Assembly (NCBI GenBank): GCA_947568835.1
Contig: OX387610.1
Span: forward strand, 13,001,001-13,065,000
Origin: Protonemura montana
Taxonomy: Eukaryota > Arthropoda > Insecta > Plecoptera > Nemouridae
Direction: 5' to 3'
Length of the DNA stretch: 64,000 nucleotides
Of the stretch, positions 44,962-55,100 are shown one piece after another. Under the pieces are notes generated by a model. It made no database searches and was not told the DNA's origin. It saw nothing but the letters and a program-made list of their open reading frames with translations. The position numbers and the translations under genes were made by a program. The number at the start of each line of letters is the position of its first letter. Position 1 is the stretch's first letter.

Positions 44962-45320
44962 CTTACCGAATGGTTTGGCGTATTGGAGACATCGGTGAGA
45001 TCACCGAGTAAGCTATTGGATAAATGACCATCATACACATTCTTCCAGTTCTGTTTGGGAAATAGGTAAGAAATAAATAAGATCATCAAATGTATTCGTC
45101 TCGCTTATCAATCTCTTGACAGCATGGATTTGTGGATGAATCCTGTTGATCGCGTTGTACCGTCCTTCGGAAGGGACGTTAACCCGGTGGTCACCTTGGT
45201 CTTTGACAGGAGTAGGCTACTGTCCGGTTACGGGTAATCCCACTTTCCTTCTAAACTAAATTAGATTCATCATCATCCCTATCATCATCCACACATTTAT
45301 CAACGCAAAACAGTGTCATA
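44962..45320 (+). mobile_element. 5S-derived SINE, diverged, one promoter unit with deletion
   Basis: The head (TACCGAATGGTTTGGCGTAT, GGTGAGATCACCGAGTAAGC) has lost part of the segment between box A and box C. ATTGGATAAATGACC is a mutated box C. Body and tail follow (TTGACAGCATGGATTTGTGG, CCTTCGGAAGGGACGTTAAC, CATCATCCACACATTTATCA). It is one of the oldest-looking copies. Confidence 0.88.
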
Positions 45321-48300
45321 GACCTCGTTACGTGTCGCAAAATCCTACTAATCAATCAATTAAACATGTAATTCTTCCCAGAAACGGTTGCAAACATGAT
45401 TACCACAGATATTGTCGAGGTTCTTGCCTGCGTTTGGGATAGATATTTTTTTGCATTTACCACTAAAATATGTCATCGGTTACCCGCAAAGACAAGCGGC
45501 CACCATTTTTTGCTTGTGTTTCGAGAAGGCGTATGACAATCTTGTCACCCAGTGCGTCGTGCGTAAATTTATTTGCAAATTATCTCTCACCCTCCCGCTC
45601 CCTCTATCTTCAACTCTGTGTGTTTAATCATTAATCATCAACGCACAGCTTTTGGAGCAATTATTTTCAAGCCACGAGATTAATATTACTTTGGCGCAAT
45701 ATCAAAGAAAATAATTCGAAAGTGCTCTCTCTAAAAAACAAAAACGCACAATTGATAATTAAACGCGTGGAATAATTTAATAACATAGCGTATCAGAATT
45801 GGACGCGCTGAAAATTTGTGAAAAGTAAGTTTGCCAAGAGGAAAAGAAACAGCTGTAAAGTTCTCTCCAGAGATAAGATCAGTTACAGAAGCTTGAATGT
45901 AACTCGGAACTTTGAAATTTGAATACGAAATGTTTCTATATTGCTAGTGTCGCTCGATTCTGGAGAAAGTTTGGTAACTTGTGTAATTGTGTCTATCGCT
46001 ACAAGCGAAGGGCATACCTACAATCAATCAATCTTAAGTTCTGATACGATACTAGCACGAGCGCACGGAATACCTCCGCTAAAATTACCTAATTAGTCAA
46101 AAACTCTCAATAAAAACGAGCAAAACGTAGCACCAATAGTTTAATCAAGTCTTAAATCGCTAATTATAAAGCATAAAACTTGAAAATATTCTCCCCCTAC
46201 ACCCGACAAGCTATGCTAGTAATTAATTAAACCCCGCATACAAAACTTGTAAATTATTTCACCTATATTTTATAAACGACCGGGGCTTTCTCTAGATTAA
46301 TAAGCCCAACTCTTATGTGACGCCCTACTAAAGTGTAAGATATGGCAGGACGTTTTGTTAAAACGGTGCCTGATTTGCTAACGTCGCGACGCTGGTGACG
46401 ACGTCCCTTGGGTAACATAGAGCGTCGCTAGAGCCGGCTATGTTGGTGTACCCGTCCGCCTGGCCGCGCTCTCTGCTCGTGTTTTCAGGGAAGCTTAAGA
46501 AAGAGAAGAAAATCATACTTCATCTTGTGCTAACTCTGGGAAGAGTTAAGTGCCACCTGCTACGAAAGGATTTTATCATCTGGTGACAGAGTGGCAATAG
46601 TCACTTTGTTCCGCTGTATGGAGATTTGAACAAAGGGGAAAATCTTTGTGCTTGTTTTTTTTGTCAGAGGTTTCTTTTTGTCTTTGTGAAAAATCAGTGG
46701 GCATTGATAAAGATTTAATTTCTTTTAAACGGCTTCCACTAAAGAAAATAATAATTTGTGCATAATTACCGAATTAGTTTTGTTCCTATTTCTTATGTCC
46801 ATGAGGCACATCCACCGTAATTCCTCGACAAATTCATCAATTTTATTGCTGAAATTCACAAGAATTGTAAAAAATTCCTGTTTAAAACATAAAAACTGTT
46901 ACCGTAATTACCATTTAATACCGACCACGATATAAAATAATAAGAAAAACGTTAAAAATCCAATCAAAAATCTTTTTGTCACTCCAAAACGAACCGACGG
47001 CGCATCTGCCGTAAAAGTCCGTTCTCTCATTTACCAAAGTGTAACAAACTTACATCAAAAAAGTGTCAAAAAAAAAATGAGAAATATTTCGGCAAAAGAT
47101 CGTAACACGGTTACACTGTTCCCGGATATCACGTTGGCAACACTTCCGGTGGCATTTCCTTGTCAAAGACGCTCAAGTCACGCGGTTTTTCTTGCGTCGT
47201 GGAGACCCTTTTGAAAACGTTTGCCGCGTGGCAAGGAAAAAAACGCGACCACATTTTAGCATTACCACCCACCCTCATAGATCATCGGCCATATCTTGGT
47301 CTGAAATTTATCCCCTAGACTCGACGCATTTCATGGAACAGGCTCCCATCCTATTCTATTCTATAACACACCACACTCTATTCTCGTTTTATTTTCTACA
47401 CACAAGCCACTATATAATCTCTTCCTTATAGCACCTTCGATATCTTACGGTTAAATGTGCCAAAATGTTTGTTGAAATAAGTATATTATGAACTTAGCTA
47501 TGTCTAGGTGCTTGATTTAGGTAAGGCTTCGGTCGAGGAAATAGCCGAAAGGTAAACAGTATTTTTTTTCAGTTTATTTTCTCAGTATTCGACTCTAGTT
47601 TTGAAGTCAAAATAATGTTTTGGCGAAAACGGAAGTATTTTTCGGTAAAAAAAACCTGTCTATTTACGGTTTTATACGTCCAGACCGCTATGAAAATAGA
47701 AAATCTATTGTCAACAATCCACGTGTTCTTTTTTTCTCCATCTCTGTGTATCTAAAACCACAAACCAAACATAAAACCGAAAACATAATGTTGATTTCCT
47801 AAAGATTTTTTTTTTTTTTTGTAACAAAACGAGGTGCTTTCTTTCTTTTTTCATTTCGGTGTGGTTTTTTCGGATCCGTTTCGAAACTAGCGCAGCATCA
47901 TAAAGTAAATATCAGTAAATTCACGCGACCTCTGCCTTTAAATATTTCAAAACTCTGTACATTCGACGCGCTAAAAGGTCTGGCCCCAGTTTTTGTCGCC
48001 CACTACCCCCCCGCCCCGTTCACCCATCCCCAAAGGAGTGGATGAAGGGGTGGCACTCGCGGGACATAGGACCGTTACTATCGGATCCTTGTGAATAATT
48101 GCCAACTGTCAATGGGTTTAACTTCACTTTCATATCCTGCCGGCGTCGAGTGGCGACCTCTAGTATTTTACACAATTACTTTCAGCGCGTGTTTAGCACA
48201 CCGTGCCAGTGGCGTAGGGTTTTTATGTCGCCCCTACCTAAAATTTGAACACAATATTTGTTCCCAATTAATATTTGTAGATTATTAGGTTATAATTGTG

Positions 48301-48352
48301 CCTAAAAACGTAATTTCATTATTGAAAACACTAAAAACCTCAAAAAAACGTA
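45321..48352. other. 3.0 kb without a recognised gene
   Basis: Mostly unique AT-rich DNA. Around 46330-46500 a GC-richer segment ends in an acceptor-like TCGTGTTTTCAG, but no open exon with a donor follows convincingly. Short C-rich tract at 48000-48020. Confidence 0.35.
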
Positions 48353-48427
48353 TGCCAAAACGGGGACTCGAACTCCAATATGGCCACATGTTGACAGTGT
48401 TGCTCTAACCAATTGAGCTACTTTGAC
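48353..48427 (-). tRNA. tRNA-like sequence, probable pseudogene
   Basis: On the minus strand GTCAAAG pairs with TTTTGGC (one G-T and one T-G pair) with discriminator A. The D arm GCTC-AATTGGTTA-GAGC is perfect. The T arm (TGGAG-TTCGAGT-CCCCG) has one mismatch. The anticodon arm pairs poorly (only three pairs) and the loop reads GTCAACA, so the identity is unclear; a CAA anticodon would mean leucine, but the long variable arm of tRNA-Leu is absent. It is therefore a pseudogene or a SINE-type head rather than a working tRNA. Confidence 0.4.
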
Positions 48428-48639
48428 ATATCATTTTTGAAATGGTTTTAGTGTATTTGATGAGAATAATGGATCCTTAACTATTATTTTATTTCAAATC
48501 TCATTCAATCGCTCAAACCTCATTAGAGACCAAAAATCATAGTATAAACAAGCAAACAAGCTTCAATACCTCTCAAGTATATTTAGACATTGATACCAAT
48601 CTTCTTACACACTAAGAATTCGTTGCCTTTATGATGGTT

Positions 48640-48830
48640 TTTAGACTCATGTCTACTTGATTTATCCTTAGCACTAGTTTTAAGAAAAACTATTTGAAAT
48701 GGGGTTTGAATGCTTAGTTAACTAGTCTGAACTAGTTAACTAGTTCACTAATAGTAGTTAGCACTAGTTAGTAGTTCACTAGTTTAGCTGTAGTACTTAG
48801 CATTCAAAACCCATTTCAAATAGTTTTTCT
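48640..48830 (+). mobile_element. Foldback (MITE-like) repeat, copy E, with intact terminal inverted repeats
   Basis: After the outer ACTCATGTCTACTTGATT segment, AGAAAAACTATTTGAAATGG (from 48682) and its inverse CCATTTCAAATAGTTTTTCT (to 48830) form arms of about 35 bp. The interior is a short AT-rich block of nested AACTAGTT palindromes instead of the longer interior in copy F. Confidence 0.82.
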
Positions 48831-49502
48831 AAATTCGATGCCTTTTCCTATTATTACCTTATCCGTTCACAATCTTACTTAAGATTTCAGATGAATTCTG
48901 ACAAATCGCCACTGCTTTGCAATTCTAGGAGCTTAACATTTTGTTTCACTGTTTTTTTTTCCGTAAAAAATTCTCATTTTCCGCAAAGTTGATGTTTGTC
49001 ATCTTAAGACACTGCACTAGAGGTGTATGTCATTCCCAAACGAAGCGTTTGTTCTCGTAAGCTCATTATGCGCCGCTTGGAAATATCGGCAAGCTAAAAA
49101 GCTGAATGAAAGCCACGTTGCACTTTGAAAAGCTAAATGTCGGGGACAATGCACGAAGCATTTCCCTCGAGCTAGAAGTAGGAACATACAAACGAGGAGC
49201 ACTCAATGCAAGGAGCAGAAACCCTTTAGTATTTCCCTCTGTGGAATACGGTATTTCCTCACTCATCATTGTTGTATTGTAGTGATTTCTTGAAATTGCA
49301 ATTTCATTTATATTACTTGTAAGAATTCTACTTGGTATTTTATCTGTAACAAAAATCTAGGGGAAACGGTTATGCAAATACAATTTTTTCTTTACAGGTA
49401 CATCTTGGCAAACCACATTTAATTATTTGATTGTTTGATTTTTTGTGTTTGACGATGGACTTTTTTTGGAAACTGACCCTTGTGGCACTCCCTGTATTTG
49501 CG
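48831..49502. other. No gene seen
   Basis: Unique DNA. Two overlapping minus-strand frames of 61-67 codons are unremarkable. Confidence 0.3.
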
Positions 49503-50530
49503 TTTGTCAATGAGTGGTTGATTATAAGGATGCGATTAATCTCACTTGACTTAGCGGCCAGGAGGGGAAATCCAATGCCGTCACGTTAACTACTATTGAA
49601 GAACCCCTTCCGCAGGACGGTACAATGCCAACAACAGGATTCTTCTCTAAATCCATGCTGTCGAGAGGTTTATAAGCAAGGCGAGTGAAGATGCTGTACT
49701 AACTTTCATCCCTCCAACCTCTCTCCCGAACAGAACTGGTCAAATGTATGATAGTCATCCATCCAAAACCTGACCCAGCGCAGTGTTGCTCAACTTTCAT
49801 CCCTCCAACCTCTCTCCCGAACAGAACTGGTCATATGTATGATGGTCATCCATCCAAAACCTGACTCAGCGCAGTGTTGCTTAACTTTCATCCCTCCAAC
49901 CTCTCTCCCGAACAGAACTGGTCATGTGTATGACGGTCATCCATCCAAAACCTGACCCAGCGCAGTGTTGCTCAACTTTCATCCCTCCAACCTCTCTCCC
50001 GAACAGAACTGGTCATATGTATGATGGTCATCCATCCAAAACCTGACCCAGCGCAGTGTTGCTCAACTTTCATCACTCCAACCTCTCTCACGAACAGAAC
50101 TGGTCATGTGTATGATGGTCACCCATTCAATACCTGACCCAGCGCAGTGTTGCTTAACTTTCATCCCTCCAACCTCTCTCCCGAACAGAACTGGTCATGT
50201 GTATGACGGTCACCCATCCAATACCTGACCCAGCACAGTGTAGCTTAACTTTCATCTCTCCAACCTTTCTCCCAAACAGAACTGGTCATGTGTATGATGG
50301 TCACCCATCCAATACCTGACCCAGCGCAGTGTTGCTTAACTTTCATCTCTCCAACCTCTCTCCCGAACAGAACTGGTCATGTGTATGATGGTCACCCATC
50401 CAATACCAGACCCAGCGCAGTGTTGCTAAACTTTCATCTCTCCAACCTCTCTCCCGAACAGAACTGGTCATGTGTATGATGGTCACCCATCCAATACCTG
50501 ACTCAGCGCAGTGTTGCTTAACTTCGGTTG
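49503..50530 (-). mobile_element. 5S-derived SINE with nine tandem promoter units
   Basis: Read on the minus strand: AGTTAAGCAACACTGCG..., TTGGATGGGTGACC, CTGGTCATACACATGACC-type junctions and GAACAGAACTGG in reverse repeat about nine times with a ~91-bp period (GCGCAGTGTTGC-type marks near 49772, 49864, 49956, 50046, 50137, 50228, 50320, 50411 and 50504). The body and a diverged tail follow at 49503-49700. The 5S head beyond box A is lost at the 5' end (near 50530). Each unit keeps a recognisable box A and box C. Confidence 0.93.
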
Positions 50531-51118
50531 TCATGGAAATGAGTCTCTAAAGAGCGCAAATCAAGTCACCTTAAATCACGCTCACCAACCTCAAGTAAAT
50601 TCATTAAAAATGTCTGCCACAACAACAACAAAAAAAATTGCTGTCATGACTCTGTGAAATGGAACAAAAAAACGTTAACTCGACCAATAAAAGCATACTT
50701 ATTTGGTATGACGTTAGTTTGTAAGCTGTCTGAATGGGTAGACGACAATAGCCAAGTTGATTATTTCACGGTAGGACTCTCTTTTGTTTCGAGCTGGAGT
50801 CCCATTAGCAAACACAAACAAAATGAAAGCAATTTGGCTTATTTTTTAAAGCTCCCGAACGCGCCTTCTGAAAAAAGTTTTTAATTATTTAAAGTTGCCG
50901 CGCATTTAAGCTCACCGAATTCTTTTTTGCGCACAACGGCACCGCAAACCGACGAACCGTGTGATCGTTAGCCTTTGTTTAACGGCGCAATTTTCCTAAC
51001 TCTTCACTTGAATGACAATTAAAAGTGAGCAAGATTTTCTAAACAGATTTTCTATTTAGATTTAACGGTCTTGGCTTTCTGAAAGCACTGAATGCACTGA
51101 ATGCGAGCTCATTTTTAA
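50531..51118. other. No gene seen
   Basis: Unique AT-rich DNA. Confidence 0.3.
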
Positions 51119-51330
51119 CTTTCTGCTGAGCAAACGAGGCCGGCACACTTGGTGACGGTCGGTGCCACCCGATGACGCTTGCGGCCGTCCTATTAAACAA
51201 ACTTCAAAAATTAAGTTATTTTGACAGGAAATATCGAATGATGTATAAAAATTAGATTTAGTTTTTATAAAGATTAAAACCCAGCTTCAAATGCGAGTAA
51301 TCTGCGAGAAATAACACAATTAAATACTCC
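51119..51330 (-). mobile_element. tRNA-derived SINE family, body-only copy
   Basis: The minus strand shows GTTATTTCTCGCAGATTACT, CGCATTTGAAGCTGGGTTTT, CATCGGGTGGCACCGACCGT and GGCCTCGTTTGCTCAGCAGA, closely matching the copy at 3169-3540 over its body. No tRNA-like head is present. Confidence 0.78.
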
Positions 51331-52235
51331 TATTAAGTGGGATCCTCAATTTTTGACACGGTCAAGTAGTCATATGGCGGTCATTTTTCGCGAAAACGAT
51401 AAAGTGCTATTGATCATTGTTATTCAGTTGCATTTATCTGCGTCAGTACTTCAGAAATCATCCAACACTATCTTCATATCTTCCCTACGGACTTTATCAG
51501 CCAATAACGCTTCGAATTAAACAATAGTTAACCCTCAGAACACCTACGCATATTTGTCAAACATATCCCATAACCCTGTTTAGCATATCCCTGGGGGTAC
51601 TAAGAAATGTTAGTGCATGTTCATTATCTAAACCCGTGTTCAGCTGGATAGCCACTTTCATCTAAGCCCGAAACAATCAAAACGTCTCAAGCAATTTACC
51701 TTCGAAACTGTTTCTCTTAGAGAGAGACCATCATTACTGGTGGCACGGTACAGAAGCGAATGTCGTTAAACTTCGGGTATCCGCAACTTTATTATTTTTA
51801 CCGAGGCTCAGCTGTCTTGAATTGTTTATAAATACATTGGTCATTAGTTGCAGCCGGTTTGCTCTCTGATCTTCTAGCACATCTCTTTGTTGCGGCGATA
51901 AAGAGGAACAAAACGGTCAAAAAAATAACGGTGGGGAAAAAATTATCTTTGCGTTTTTCATGCGGTATTGCGATAAGAGATCGTGCCTTTTGTTGCTAAT
52001 GACGTTTTGTTGTTGTAGGGCAAGGTAATTTTGATGGAAATGTTTGCACGCTTTGTTTTTCTGTGGCTTCCATACATTTTCAGTTGAGGTGGAAACGGAT
52101 TTTGCGCGCACATGCAGACGGTTGTAGACAATTGGTAACATAGGAAAGCTTATTAAAATAAAATCTTTCATGCGATCTCAGCTTCTCTATTGTTAAACGT
52201 TGAATATACAATTGCATTTATTATTATTATTATTT
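51331..52235. other. No gene seen
   Basis: About 900 bp of unique sequence. Confidence 0.3.
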
Positions 52236-52752
52236 GTGGTGTTTAACGACGCACTGTTTTTACATCTGGTCATGCGGCTCTGGTCTAATGGCGTCGGTGA
52301 ATGGGTGGATGATGATGAGGATGATGATGAACCTTAACTAGCCTAGAAGGGAGGAGAGGAAACCCGGTGCCGGCACGTAGCCTACTCCTGTTGAAGACCA
52401 AGGGGACCATCGGCTTCACGTCCCTTCCGAAGAACGGTACAACGCGAACAACAGGATTCCTCCACAAATCCATGCTGTCGAGAGGTTGATAAGCAAGGCG
52501 GGTGAAGTTGCTGTACTAACTTTTATCCCTCCAGCATCTCTTCCGAACAGAACTGGTCATGTGTATGATGGTCACCCATCCAATACCTGACCCAGCGCAG
52601 TGTTGCTTAACTTTCATCCCTCCAACCTCTCTCCCGAACATAACTGGTCATCTGTATGATGGTCACCCATCCGATACCTGACCCAGCACAGTGTTGCTTA
52701 ACTTCGGTGATCTAACGAGAACCGGTGTTTCCAACACGCCGAACCGTTCGGT
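52236..52752 (-). mobile_element. 5S-derived SINE, full-length, two promoter units
   Basis: Complete from tail (GTGGTGTTTAACGACGCACT) through body (GTCGAGAGGTTGATAAGCAA) to 5S head (AACTTCGGTGATCTAACGAG, AACACGCCGAACCGTTCGGT). Two promoter units are present. Confidence 0.95.
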
Positions 52753-52842
52753 TACCATTGCAATTTAAATGCTTAATGTATATTTATATATATTTTTTTA
52801 AGTTAGAAACAAAAATTTAATTTTAAAAAAATTTGAGTGAAG

Positions 52843-52884
52843 GCAGTCTAGCCTGTGAGATAAGATACCAACACAAGATGTCCT
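52843..52884 (-). repeat. Solo 54-bp minisatellite unit
   Basis: CAGTCTAGCCTGTGAGATAA and GATACCAACACAAGATGTCC match one unit of the large array with a few differences. It is attached to the unique module at 52885-53178. Confidence 0.8.
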
Positions 52885-53178
52885 GTTACTTTACTACCAC
52901 TACATGCAAACATTAAATTTTAAGAGCTGGATTACAAAATACTTATTTAACTGCCAAATAATTCTTGGATTGCTTAAATTAGTAGAAAAATGCTTATAAA
53001 AGCTTGAAAAACACAACATCTTGCCTCACTTTGAGCGTGAAAGCAAAATAAAAATGGCGAACATCAGCGGAGATGTGTTCTAGTATTTAAAAAAGTGACA
53101 ATTGCCCAGCATGGCTCCCCGAAACTACTGGTGGCGCCTCTATCGGAGAAGTATGTTTCGAAATACAGATTGCATTAC
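52885..53178 (-). mobile_element. Unique module with only one 54-bp unit, copy 4
   Basis: On the minus strand: CTTCTCCGATAGAGGCGCCA, CATCTCCGCTGATGTTCGCC, ATTTTTATTTTGC, TTTTTCAAGCTTTTATAAGC and further blocks, in the same order as at 24640-24954. It then ends in the solo 54-bp unit. This shows that module and repeat unit are parts of one element and that long arrays are secondary. Confidence 0.75.
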
Positions 53179-53647
53179 TCAAGTCATAGGTTGTGAAAAC
53201 CACCTGAAAGTTTTTTCGGCCTTCTTTGTCTCTAAAGATGAAAGCAAGTGTATGGTACAGTTACAATAAAGGCTCATTTGATGTTCTTTGATGTTAGGTT
53301 TTTCAATTTCATAAAAGCCTGCGTAAAATTTCTCATAGGGCATAAAGTGGGTGTGAAAAAGGTTATAAGCGTGTTTCGCAGAAGCTAAGAGTGATTTTAT
53401 TTTTATTTGTATCATTTCATTAAATTCTTGCTGGTATATTTATTGGAATGAAAAATTCTCCGCGAATCATCATGTTGATACGCAAAATTATTCTGCATTT
53501 TATTTGAATAATTTTAAATAATTTCATGCCCATTTTCATTTCTTGTAGTTTTTTTTAGAGAGTTTTTAAACTTGTGAAGTGTCGTCGGTGACCTTATAGG
53601 TCAAAAGACCACTTTTTCACAAGAACTAGAAATTCCGGAAAATTTTA
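53179..53647. other. No gene seen
   Basis: Unique AT-rich DNA with a 78-codon minus-strand frame that shows no domain. Confidence 0.3.
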
Positions 53648-53932
53648 AAGTTAGTACAGCAACTTCACTCGTCTTGCTTATCAACCTCTCGACAGCATGG
53701 ATTTGTGGAGGAATCCTGTTGTTCGCGTTGTACCGTCCTTCGGAAGGGACGTTAAGCCGGTGGTCACCTTGGTCTTTGACAGGAGTAGGCTACGTGCTGG
53801 CACCGAGTTTCCCCTTCTTCCTTCTAGAATAGGTACAGTTCATGACGATTCTCATAATCATCCAATCATTCACTGACGCCAGTATACCAGTTCCTCACTC
53901 GAAGGTAAAACAGTGCGTCGTTAACCACTTTT
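53648..53932 (+). mobile_element. 5S-derived SINE, 5'-truncated
   Basis: It begins at AAAGTTAGTACAGCAACTTC, just after where a promoter unit would end, and carries body and tail (CCTTCGGAAGGGACGTTAAG, TTCACTGACGCC, AACAGTGCGTCGTTAA). 5' truncation is typical of target-primed reverse transcription. Confidence 0.92.
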
Positions 53933-54607
53933 AATAATAAATTACAAAATAAAATTGATATCAAACTAAATTTGATAGTAATTGAAATGAAATATTGACG
54001 TATCAAAGATTTTTAGTATTGAAGTTCCACACTTATAACAACTTTTAAGTGCCAAGTACCAATTTGTGAACACAACAATTGAAACGCACCTTTCAATGAA
54101 TATAAATCACGAAGACTTTGTCAAACGATACCACCGGAGAAAAGTGTACAAAATCGATACATTCAAGAGAGTTGGCCGTCTTTTCACCGATGAAAGCATT
54201 CCAATAAAATAAGATTTCAATACAGGGAGAAAGAAAAAATTTACCTGTCAAAACGTACGATCACAAATGACACAAGACTTGGCACAAGCATGGGCGTGGG
54301 CCTAAAATATGTTTCCTTTCTATTTATTCTTTAAGAAAGAGAGTATTTCTATGGATCAAATCTGTCCTTGTGTGTTCGCATTGAAATGTCCTGTGCCCCG
54401 TCGAAGACGGTCGCAGCGGCGCTACGTGGGTGTACGTTGTGGGCCAATTATCTGAAGATTACTTTGCTGTTGCTCCATCGCCTTCTATGGTGGGCGACAA
54501 GGTGGGCGACGCTCAATATTTTAATGATGATCATATTTAGTTTAGAACGGTCTTATGGTAACGTGTAGATATGAGTTTGTTTTCAGGAATAGTGTGGCAT
54601 CTTATCG
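53933..54607. other. No gene seen
   Basis: A 66-codon plus-strand frame at 54368-54568 is GC-richer than its surroundings but not recognisable. Confidence 0.3.
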
Positions 54608-54800
54608 GTAGCCGTGCCGGTTTCCCCTTGGTGCCCTTCAACAGGCTTACTGCCGGCACCGGGTTTCCCCTCCTCCCTTCTAAGCTAGGTTAGGTTCATC
54701 ATCATCCTCATCATCATCCACTCATTCACCGACGCCATTAGACCAGTGCCGCATCGCCAGATGTCAAAAAAGTGCGTCGTTAAACACCACAAATATAATA
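54608..54800 (+). mobile_element. 5S-derived SINE 3' part
   Basis: Body end (CACCGGGTTTCCCCTCCTCC) and an intact tail (CTAAGCTAGGTTAGGTTC, CACCGACGCCATTAGACC, GTGCGTCGTTAAACACCAC). Confidence 0.92.
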
Positions 54801-54950
54801 TATTATTATATTCCTATTTTTTTGCCTTCTGAAGGACAATCACGGCATTTAACTGCAGCCAGCAGCGAAAGTTTGGCCTTGGAATGGTATTGGCAAGACA
54901 TTTTTATGGGACAAGTTTTCTTTGGTGGACTGCCGTGACGTGTCAGTTTT

Positions 54951-55020
54951 GATTGGGATGAAATCTTAATTAAATTGTAAACGCTTGCAATGCGCGGGGT
55001 ATTTTATTATTATCAACACT
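54951..55020 (-). repeat. Dispersed repeat R70, copy 2
   Basis: Near-identical to 9527-9597 in reverse: AAACGCTTGCAATGCGCGGG then GTATTTTATTATTATCAACAC. Confidence 0.8.
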
Positions 55021-55023
55021 TTC

Positions 55024-55100
55024 ACCGTCTCAAACTTCACCGTCTTCATTGAGTTCTTGTTAAAATTGATGCCCGTTTGAGCATCAATTTTTGAGACGGT
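55024..55100. repeat. Nested foldback structure
   Basis: An outer pair ACCGTCTCAAA / TTTGAGACGGT (55024-55034 and 55090-55100) encloses an inner stem AAAATTGATGC / GCATCAATTTT with an 8-nt loop CCGTTTGA (55062-55091). A partial CTTCACCGTCTTCA repeat of the outer arm lies between. It touches the R70 repeat. Confidence 0.75.

Noticed and set aside
49503-50530. Functional 5S rRNA gene cluster
   Set aside because: Units are ~91 bp, lack the 5' and 3' parts of 5S rRNA, carry an insertion in the box A to box C region, and are joined to a SINE body and tail.
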